Below are positions 37,513-45,244 of a stretch of DNA of 54,977 nt, piece after piece. The first letter of the stretch is position 1. The number at the start of each line of letters is the position of its first letter. Origin of the DNA: an uncultured OCS116 cluster bacterium (lineage in GTDB: Bacteria > Pseudomonadota > Alphaproteobacteria > Rhizobiales > TMED25); contig CACPAS010000005.1 of assembly GCA_902632055.1 (NCBI GenBank), positions 1 to 54,977 of the forward strand, in the 5' to 3' direction. A program made the position numbers and the translations under genes. The notes below the pieces were generated by a model that was not told where the DNA came from, did not search any database, and saw only the letters and a list, made by a program, of their open reading frames with translations.

Positions 37513-40500
37513 CTTTTAGCAACTTCCTATTTCTTATAACATACGGCATTACTAACATTGTTGGTAATAATAGAAGCGTAAGGATTGTAGAAAAAGAGAG
37601 TCCAAATATTATCGCTGTAGACATCTGAACCCACCATGATGAAGTTATACCACCCACCAAAACGTCTCTTCCGATAAAATCAAATGTTACTTGCGTTGCC
37701 ATTGGGATAAGTCCCATTATTGTCGTTATTGTTGTTAAAAGAATTGGCCTAAATCTCTCATTGGCAGTCTGAATTACGGACCTTATGGGATCTTTTATCT
37801 CTCTCAGATTTGTGTTGTATGTATCAATAAATACAATTGCATTATTCACAACAATTCCTGCCAGTGCTACAATACCGGTTCCTGTCATAATTATTGAAAA
37901 AGTTTGCCCTGTGATTAGTATTCCCAACATTACTCCGAATACTGATAAAATTACAGTGAACAGAGTTAGGAAGGTTTGGTAAAAACTATTAAATTGGGTG
38001 ATTAGAATTATAAACATTAACGCAAGTGCAGCTATTGCAGCCTTACTAAGAAAGTCTCCAGCCTCTTTCTGCTCTTCATCTGCGCCACGAAATTTAAATT
38101 TAAGATCTTCTGGCCATTGCTGAGCTGTAAGCCATTGCTCAATCTCACCAACTTTTTGATCTGTATTTACGCCATAATCAGTATTAGCCTTTACAACAAA
38201 GGCAAATTTACCATTTAACTTACTGATGTTTGGGACTGAGTCACGGTAAGATTTTGTTACGATATTACTAATTGGAATTGATCCTGCCTCGGTCTCAATA
38301 CTGAGCTGATCTAATTGATCTATATTTCTATCACCTTTTGGTAGTCTTGCGCGGATTTCAATTTCTTCTTCAGAGTCATCAGGCCTAAAGTTACCGACCA
38401 AGACACCGTTTGTTACAAGTCTCACCACAGAACCAATTGTTGAGACGTCGGTATTGTAAATTCCAGCCTTTTCTCGATCTACATTAACAGTCCATTCTAC
38501 GCCGGGTAATGGTCTTGTATCTTCAATATCTTTTATTCCTTCAAGGTTATTATCAAAATAACTTCTTATAAGCTCTGTTGCCTGAAGTGCACTTTCATAA
38601 TTTACTGATGTTACCTCAAGTCTGATATTTTTGCCGGTAGGGGGACCACCTTCAACTTTTCTAATCTCAACATTAATTCCAGCAATATCCTTTGTATTTT
38701 CTATAATCTCATCAAATATAATTTTTGCCTTTCTTCTTTTCTCAAAGTCTAATAATTCAATACTGATTTGCCCTATCGCATCAACTGGTACATCTTGTTG
38801 GTCGGCTGGACTTCCGCCGCTATCAATTTTGGATTTTGTATTTATGTTTTCGATACCGGGCACATTGAGAACAACAGCCTCAACTTCTTCAATCATTCTT
38901 TTGCTCTCGTATAATGATAGATTACCTCTAGCTGAGATAAATATTACCGCTTCTTCGGGCTCTTGATCAACAAAGTAATCAACGCCGTTGTTATACTTAA
39001 TAAAGCTACTCATTATAACGTAGCCAAGTATCAATGCGGATATGAGGACTATAAATGGTCGCTGAATTACGTTTTCAACAACCTTTCCATACAGCGTCTT
39101 CTCATAATCAGAGACTTTATTATCCAAAGAATTTGTATTTTCTCCCCATACTGATCCTATTACTGGAATGAAGATTAGAGCAGTGGCCAATGCAGAGCTC
39201 AGGACTATTATGACCATTGTTGGTAAATAACTCATAAATTGACCCGCGACACCTGGCCATAATAACATGGGCAAAAAAGCAGCTAATGTGGTACCTGTTG
39301 ATGCAACTATTGGCCAAAACATTCGCTTGGATGAATTCAAGAAAGCATCTCTTCGTGGCATTCCTCTCTCAGTCAATTTTTTTGAATATTCAACAATGAC
39401 TATGGCACCATCAACTAGCATACCGACTGTCAAAACAAGACCAAATAAAACCATAATATTTACGGTCATACCAAGTAGATTGATTATAAGAAAGCTAACC
39501 ATAAAGGTAATTGGGATACCAATACCAACGAGCAGGGCTGGGCCAATTCCCAAAACTGCAATTACAGTTATCATTACAAGTACTACGGCGGTTAATATAG
39601 CCGCTTCAAGCGATTTTAATACTTCAAAGATATTTGTTGATTGGTCAAATGAATAGTCAACCTCTATGACATCGGGCCAGTCTTTTATATATTCATCAAC
39701 AATAGATCGAACATTTTGATTATTCTCAATGATATTCACGCCTAATCTTTTCACAACTTCAATAGATATTGCTTGTTTGCCATTAAATTTACTAAAATCA
39801 TCTTGGTCTGCGTACGTTCGTTTAATTTCGGCAACCTCACCAAGTGTTATTATAATATCTCCATTTCTTTTTATAGGTATTGAATACACGTCTTGAATTG
39901 TCTTAAACAAGCCTGGAACCTTTATACTAAATTTTCCATTCTCACTCTCAACTGCACCAGCTGATACAACTTTATTATTTTGATTAATCGCATTTATTAG
40001 CTCCAGTGCTGTCAGGTTGTATGACTCGAGTTTTGACGAGTCAATGATTACCTCAACCATTTCATCTCTTGCGCCAGCCAAGTCGGCACTTAATACTGAG
40101 TCTAATTCCTCAATTTCGTCTTGAAGATTATTTGCAAATTTATTGAGTGTACGTTCTGGTACGTTGCCAGATACTGTTACAATTATCGATGGAATAAGAG
40201 CGAAGTTTATTTCAATAACTTTAGGTTCTTTTGCCTCATCGGGTAGCTCAGACTCAACTTCAGATATTTTTGAGCGAATATCAGCCAATGTTTTTTCATT
40301 ATCGATTTTAATGTCAAATTCCAAGATTACTGCGCCATAATCCTCAGCACCAATTGATTGTATTTGCTTTAATCCGTCCATACTTTTTAGTTTATTTTCT
40401 AGCGGCCGAAGTATAAGCCTCTCGGAGTCTTGAGCGCTGATACCAGGTTGTGGAACAGATATATAAAATATTGGTATATCAATATCAGGATTTGACTCTT

Positions 40501-40603
40501 TTGGTATTGTTATATATGAATATATGCCACCAATCATTAGTGCCAGTAAGAGTGTAATTATAGTTCTTGGCTGTGAGTGCAGTATATCAATAAATTTATT
40601 CAT
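37472..40603 (-). CDS. RND (AcrB/HAE1-like) efflux transporter permease
   Basis: 1043 aa; GGIYSYITIPKESNPDIDIPIFYISVPQPGISAQDSERLI, GMLVDGAIVIVEY, GIVVNNAIVFIDTYN. Confidence 0.93.
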   Translation of the reverse strand: MNKFIDILHSQPRTIITLLLALMIGGIYSYITIPKESNPDIDIPIFYISVPQPGISAQDSERLILRPLENKLKSMDGLKQIQSIGAEDYGAVILEFDIKIDNEKTLADIRSKISEVESELPDEAKEPKVIEINFALIPSIIVTVSGNVPERTLNKFANNLQDEIEELDSVLSADLAGARDEMVEVIIDSSKLESYNLTALELINAINQNNKVVSAGAVESENGKFSIKVPGLFKTIQDVYSIPIKRNGDIIITLGEVAEIKRTYADQDDFSKFNGKQAISIEVVKRLGVNIIENNQNVRSIVDEYIKDWPDVIEVDYSFDQSTNIFEVLKSLEAAILTAVVLVMITVIAVLGIGPALLVGIGIPITFMVSFLIINLLGMTVNIMVLFGLVLTVGMLVDGAIVIVEYSKKLTERGMPRRDAFLNSSKRMFWPIVASTGTTLAAFLPMLLWPGVAGQFMSYLPTMVIIVLSSALATALIFIPVIGSVWGENTNSLDNKVSDYEKTLYGKVVENVIQRPFIVLISALILGYVIMSSFIKYNNGVDYFVDQEPEEAVIFISARGNLSLYESKRMIEEVEAVVLNVPGIENINTKSKIDSGGSPADQQDVPVDAIGQISIELLDFEKRRKAKIIFDEIIENTKDIAGINVEIRKVEGGPPTGKNIRLEVTSVNYESALQATELIRSYFDNNLEGIKDIEDTRPLPGVEWTVNVDREKAGIYNTDVSTIGSVVRLVTNGVLVGNFRPDDSEEEIEIRARLPKGDRNIDQLDQLSIETEAGSIPISNIVTKSYRDSVPNISKLNGKFAFVVKANTDYGVNTDQKVGEIEQWLTAQQWPEDLKFKFRGADEEQKEAGDFLSKAAIAALALMFIILITQFNSFYQTFLTLFTVILSVFGVMLGILITGQTFSIIMTGTGIVALAGIVVNNAIVFIDTYNTNLREIKDPIRSVIQTANERFRPILLTTITTIMGLIPMATQVTFDFIGRDVLVGGITSSWWVQMSTAIIFGLSFSTILTLLLLPTMLVMPYVIRNRKLLKVKNPEPLKPAQEI

Positions 40604-40605
40604 GC

Positions 40606-41673
40606 TTAGCCGTTAATGTCTTCAACTGCATTTACTAGATCACCAGCAGTAACATAGTCTTGCCCAACTGTTATAACCCTTATTGTTGACGGCAAGTCTG
40701 TCACATAAGCTCCTTCATTATTTAAATTAGAAACTTTCACTGCGATGAATTCAACTATGTTATCTTTTGATATAATTTTTACGCCGATATCACCAGTATC
40801 GTTTAGGCTTAGAATAGAGGATGGAATAAGATGTGAATTTTTGATCAGACTGCTGACAAATATCTCAGCTGTTGTCCCAACTTTAATTTGGTTATCTTGA
40901 TTGTCTATCATTACTTCAACTGTAAATGTTCTTGTATCGGGATCAGCAATATTTGATATATAGTTTATATTTCCTTCCAATACAGATCCCCCTATGAGCT
41001 CAACTTTTGTAGGTGAGTTTATTTTTAATTTTGATATATTCTTTTCAGAAACATTACCTCTTACAATTATTGGATTACTATCCATCAATACAGCACAAAT
41101 TTGACCTTTCTCAGCCAATTCGCCGACTTCAATATTTATGTCATTGATTACTCCATTAATTGGGGCTCTTACGCTTAAGTACTCTTTGTTTAATTCCGCT
41201 TTTCTATATTCTGCTTTTGCACTTTCATAGTCTGCCTTGAGAGAGATTAAACTATTTTTTGATGCGAAATTTTTTTGGCTCAAGCTCAATTGACTTTCAT
41301 ATTTAGATTTTGTATCGTTTAGATTAGCCTTTGCGGCCTCAAGTAATTCATATTTATTTTGCGCTTCAAGTGCGCAGATAGTCTGTCCAGTCAGAACACT
41401 ATCACCTTTATTAAAGAAGATATTTTTAACTTTTCCATTTGTTTGCATGCTAAGTTCAACAATAGAGTCGGGTTCAGTTTTTCCGATTATTTTAAAAATA
41501 TCAGTGAAGTCTGAAGCATTGCTCTCCACATATTTCACAACAAAATCGTTCTCTTTGACATCGATCTTAGCGGGTTGTTTTATCTCAGACTCGTCACTAA
41601 AATAGCCTGAACCTACCCAGAGTCCAATCAGGATAAGAATTATAGCCGCCGAAAATATTGATTTTTTTCTCAT
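40606..41673 (-). CDS. RND efflux periplasmic adaptor (membrane fusion protein)
   Basis: 355 aa; N-terminal TM, MQTNGKVKNIFFNKGDSVLTGQTICAL, coiled coil, SVRAPINGVINDINIEVGELAEKG. Confidence 0.92.
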   Translation of the reverse strand: MRKKSIFSAAIILILIGLWVGSGYFSDESEIKQPAKIDVKENDFVVKYVESNASDFTDIFKIIGKTEPDSIVELSMQTNGKVKNIFFNKGDSVLTGQTICALEAQNKYELLEAAKANLNDTKSKYESQLSLSQKNFASKNSLISLKADYESAKAEYRKAELNKEYLSVRAPINGVINDINIEVGELAEKGQICAVLMDSNPIIVRGNVSEKNISKLKINSPTKVELIGGSVLEGNINYISNIADPDTRTFTVEVMIDNQDNQIKVGTTAEIFVSSLIKNSHLIPSSILSLNDTGDIGVKIISKDNIVEFIAVKVSNLNNEGAYVTDLPSTIRVITVGQDYVTAGDLVNAVEDING

Positions 41674-41743
41674 TATTTATCGATTGTAATTTATCTATAG
41701 ATTATATACGTTCTACATTCAATTTTAGGTTAACAAATAATTT

Positions 41744-42583
41744 TTATCGCACCATATTAGCGAAGAGCTTTATTGGCTTTTTTCTATCCTTTGGTAAATG
41801 TTTAGTGAAGTATACATTTATAATTTTAAATATCAATATGATAAGCAATGTGATTGATATGAAATAAATAGCAATAATTGGATAGGGTATAAAGGGATTA
41901 AAAGTCTTATCTGCAAAATAGCTAGCATAATATAGCGCATCTCCAGATTGCCTCCATGCAGGGAAGCTGCTGAAAAACACAAGTGTCGTGGCATGGAAGA
42001 GGAATATGGCTTCATTTGTATATGAGGACCATGAGTTTCTTAGCATCGTTGGAATGATAATTTTTCTATATTTTCTTTTCGTTGAGAGGCCGAATGCGTC
42101 AGCAGCCTCAATATCATGTTTTGGGATAGACTTCAATGCGCCATAGAATATTTCAGAGCTGTATGCTGTAGTATTGAGGAATAAAACAAAAACAGCCCCG
42201 AGCCATGCCTTTGTGAGCCATGATGTTTCAATTGTCACAGTTGTGAATAATAAGTTGATGTCGAAACCAATTTTTGGAAGTAAAACAAAGATTTCATAGG
42301 CACAAAAAAACTGTATAAATAGGGGTGATCCTCTGAAAATAAATACATAAATATCAATTATCTTTGATAAATATTTATATCTGTTAAATCTAATAATTGC
42401 TGTAAAAATTGCAAACATAAAGCCCAAACATAGAGCAATAATACAAAAATATAAGTTCCAAATAATACCACTTCCAATAAGAACAAATTGTTCGCATAAG
42501 GTAATGTCACTCTTCGGGAGTAGTTTCTCGCCAATCCCAATAGATCGAAGGGCATAAAGGTCTAATGTTGTTTCGCAAATCAT
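41744..42583 (-). CDS. Polar amino-acid ABC transporter permease (HisM-like)
   Basis: 279 aa; FRGSPLFIQFF, AYSSEIFYGALKSIPKHDIEAADAFGLSTKRKYRKIIIPTMLRN. Confidence 0.88.
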   Translation of the reverse strand: MICETTLDLYALRSIGIGEKLLPKSDITLCEQFVLIGSGIIWNLYFCIIALCLGFMFAIFTAIIRFNRYKYLSKIIDIYVFIFRGSPLFIQFFCAYEIFVLLPKIGFDINLLFTTVTIETSWLTKAWLGAVFVLFLNTTAYSSEIFYGALKSIPKHDIEAADAFGLSTKRKYRKIIIPTMLRNSWSSYTNEAIFLFHATTLVFFSSFPAWRQSGDALYYASYFADKTFNPFIPYPIIAIYFISITLLIILIFKIINVYFTKHLPKDRKKPIKLFANMVR

Positions 42584-42592
42584 TTCTTGCCC

Positions 42593-43435
42593 TTAAATTG
42601 GTATATATATTTTTTTTGAGAGTCTGTTCAAAATTAACTCACTTATTTTTGTTAGTAGAAGATAGAAAACTAAAAGAGAAAGAAAATACCAAACCCTCCA
42701 ATCTGGGTGTGGATACTGAAATATAGAAGTCTTGGATCCACCTAACTCTCTTGCCCAGTAGACAACATCTTGAATTCCTAAAAGAAAGAGTAAGGGCGTT
42801 GATTTTATCAATAACATCCACAAGTTTGAGAGGCCTGGCAGCGCATATCTCCACATCTGTGGAAATATAACACTCAGATATAACTGTTTGCGAGACATTC
42901 CAAATGATTTACCTGTTTCAATTTGCGATGGTGGGACAGAATTCATTGCACCGTAAAATGTATTTGCCGCAAATGCACCATATACAATTGCAAATGATAA
43001 AACAGCAAGCAGAAATCCGTATATATCATGTATCCATTGTGGGTCAGAGTTTAAAGGAAGCTTTGCCGCGCTGCAAACAATGAAGTCGCTTCCTTGCCAG
43101 ACACTATCAGTAATTTCAGGACATTTAATTTTATGCCTTGAAAATTCAATTAATTGATCAATGGTGATAGGAATAAATAAAAAAAATATTATATCAGGAA
43201 TACCCCTAACAATATTTGCATAGGCTTTACTAAATAATCTTAGTAAGAAAATTTTAGACTTTACTCCAACAGCTGCAAGAAGACCGAGCAAAATGGCAAG
43301 AGGCGCAGTTATTATCAATAGAAGAAGGACTAAACCAAAGGATTTGTAAAATAATAGATGTTTACCATTTGTAAGATAACAACTGAACCATTCAAATGTA
43401 GATAAAATATCAGGATCAGCGCAATACTCAAACAT
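42593..43435 (-). CDS. Polar amino-acid ABC transporter permease (HisQ-like)
   Basis: 280 aa; NIVRGIPDIIFFLF, AANTFYGAMNSVPPSQIETGKSFGMSRKQLYLSVIFPQMWR. Confidence 0.88.
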   Translation of the reverse strand: MFEYCADPDILSTFEWFSCYLTNGKHLLFYKSFGLVLLLLIITAPLAILLGLLAAVGVKSKIFLLRLFSKAYANIVRGIPDIIFFLFIPITIDQLIEFSRHKIKCPEITDSVWQGSDFIVCSAAKLPLNSDPQWIHDIYGFLLAVLSFAIVYGAFAANTFYGAMNSVPPSQIETGKSFGMSRKQLYLSVIFPQMWRYALPGLSNLWMLLIKSTPLLFLLGIQDVVYWARELGGSKTSIFQYPHPDWRVWYFLSLLVFYLLLTKISELILNRLSKKIYIPI

Positions 43436-43456
43436 TGAAAATTATTTCTATTTGTT

Positions 43457-43478
43457 AGGGAGGCTTAAGAGCCTCCCT
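43457..43478 (-). terminator. Strong intercistronic stem-loop (9-bp stem, 4-nt loop) between the SBP and permease genes
   Basis: AGGGAGGCT-TAAG-AGCCTCCCT read directly, 8 nt downstream of the SBP stop codon; no U-tract on the minus strand. Confidence 0.75.
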
Positions 43479-43486
43479 GTGTCATA

Positions 43487-44212
43487 TTAGAATAGAGATG
43501 CCTCATCCCCAAACCACTTTTCAATTAGTGTATTTAGACTTCCATCTGCTTTCATCGAGTCAATTGCTGCATCAAATGTGTCTTTGAGGTCACTATCAGA
43601 CTCTCTAATACCCATTCCAACACCACCTCCGATGTAGACGTCTCCACCAATAAATTTTAGACCACCATTTGACTCAGCGACAATTGGTGCTAAGAATGAT
43701 TTGTCAGCCATTACTGCTTCAACCTCACCATTTCTTAATGCTGAGATAGTCTCATCAGGCGTTGCAAATTCAGCAAGTATTGCGCCTGACTCAGCAACAT
43801 GACTTGCTTGTATTGTTGCTGTTTGTGCGGCAACTACACCAATATAAGCAGCTTTATTACCATCACCTGTTGTAATATATGCTGATGGATCTGGTTGAAG
43901 ATAATTTTGAGTAAAATCAATAACCTCATCTCTCTCTGCTGTAATTGACATACCAGCTATAATTGTATCATAGTTACCGGATACAAGGTTTGGAATTATT
44001 GAGTCCCAATCATTTTGTACCCACTCACAATCCAATCCAGCTCTATCACAAAGTTCATCACCAAGATCTCTTTCGAAGCCATCAATTTCTCCATTGTCAT
44101 TAATGAAGTTGTATGGTGGGTATGCACCTTCTGTTCCCATTCTTACTGTATCAGCATTTGCTGGTACATAGATGAAGGCAAGAAGGATTGCAGTATATAG
44201 TATTTTTTTCAT
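43487..44212 (-). CDS. Polar amino-acid ABC transporter substrate-binding protein
   Basis: Signal peptide MKKILYTAILLAFIYVPANA, VRMGTEGAYPPYNFINDNGEIDGFERDL, NYDTIIAGMSITAERDEVIDFTQNY; the track's start at 44236 overlaps the ATPase gene, the MKK start is more likely. Confidence 0.93.
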   Translation of the reverse strand: MKKILYTAILLAFIYVPANADTVRMGTEGAYPPYNFINDNGEIDGFERDLGDELCDRAGLDCEWVQNDWDSIIPNLVSGNYDTIIAGMSITAERDEVIDFTQNYLQPDPSAYITTGDGNKAAYIGVVAAQTATIQASHVAESGAILAEFATPDETISALRNGEVEAVMADKSFLAPIVAESNGGLKFIGGDVYIGGGVGMGIRESDSDLKDTFDAAIDSMKADGSLNTLIEKWFGDEASLF

Positions 44213-44222
44213 AACATACCTC

Positions 44223-44999
44223 TCATGTATTACCAAAACTTACAGACTCTAAGAATTTTTTAAGCCTTACAGTTTTAGTATTATTAAAAATAACGTCAGG
44301 GCTACCTTTCTCAACGATTTTCCCTTCGTCCATAAATAGTATATAGTTAGATATATCTTTTGCAAGTTTCATATCGTGTGTTACAAGAATCATAGTTCGA
44401 TTCTCTGAAGCAAGTTTTTGGATTACGGTGACTACCTCGCTTTCAAGCTCAGGATCGAGGGCGGAGGTTGGCTCATCAAATAGTATAATCTCAGGGTTCA
44501 TAGCAAGCGCTCTTGCTATAGCGGCTCTTTGCTGCTGTCCTCCTGACAGATTTGCAGGGTATTCATTGATTTTGTCAGATAAACCAACTCTTTTTAATTC
44601 TTTTGTAGCGCGTTCAATTGCATCAGTTCGTTTCAGTTTCAAAACTGAAATAGGTGCCTCAATTACATTTTGCAGAACTGTCATATGAGACCACAGATTA
44701 AATTGTTGGAAAACCATCGACACTCTCTTCCTTAAATCATGTATGTTTTCTCTAAATTGAGATGATTTATCGTTTACATTTTCACTGATTATAGTCTTCC
44801 CGTTAAAGTAGATTTCTCCTTGGTCAATCTTTTCAAGTTGATTTATACATCTCAGTAATGTTGATTTTCCTGATCCAGAGGAACCAATGATAGTAATAAT
44901 TTGTCCGGTCTCTGCTGATAAGTCAATACCCTTGAGAACATTCAGCATCCCATATGATTTGTGTATATTTTTAAGTTCTAAGGTTTTTGTTAATTGCAT
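44223..44999 (-). CDS. Polar amino-acid ABC transporter ATP-binding protein (HisP/GlnQ-like)
   Basis: 258 aa; IIGSSGSGKSTLLRCINQLE, LSGGQQQRAAIARALAMNPEIILFDEPTSALDPE. Confidence 0.95.
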   Translation of the reverse strand: MQLTKTLELKNIHKSYGMLNVLKGIDLSAETGQIITIIGSSGSGKSTLLRCINQLEKIDQGEIYFNGKTIISENVNDKSSQFRENIHDLRKRVSMVFQQFNLWSHMTVLQNVIEAPISVLKLKRTDAIERATKELKRVGLSDKINEYPANLSGGQQQRAAIARALAMNPEIILFDEPTSALDPELESEVVTVIQKLASENRTMILVTHDMKLAKDISNYILFMDEGKIVEKGSPDVIFNNTKTVRLKKFLESVSFGNT

Positions 45000-45179
45000 A
45001 AAAAACTCTAATCTTTTTCAATATTTACACATATGATTTATGATAAAAATATAATTATATATGAATAACTTATTTAATGATACACATATAAAAAAAGTTA
45101 CCGATACTTATTTAATACTTCTCTTGACATCTAATAAAAATAGCAGTAACTAATCCTATATGTTTTGTTTAAACTTTTA

Positions 45180-45193
45180 AGTTAAATTTAACT
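45180..45193. promoter_or_regulatory. 14-bp perfect palindrome AGTTAAATTTAACT, preceded by GTTTAAAC (45167-45174), upstream of sucA
   Basis: Read directly in the sequence; candidate operator in the 245-bp divergent spacer. Confidence 0.35.
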
Positions 45194-45244
45194 AATATAG
45201 TTCTAAAATATGTAGGCTTACTCTACTCAAATCGTATCACAAGG

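Noticed and set aside
39267-39656. 129-aa plus-strand ORF inside the RND permease
   Set aside because: Antisense to a highly conserved TM region of the AcrB-like gene; shadow ORF.
45124-45152. TTGACA-N17-TAACTA as a sucA promoter
   Set aside because: Perfect -35 but the -10 matches poorly; not called without transcript data.
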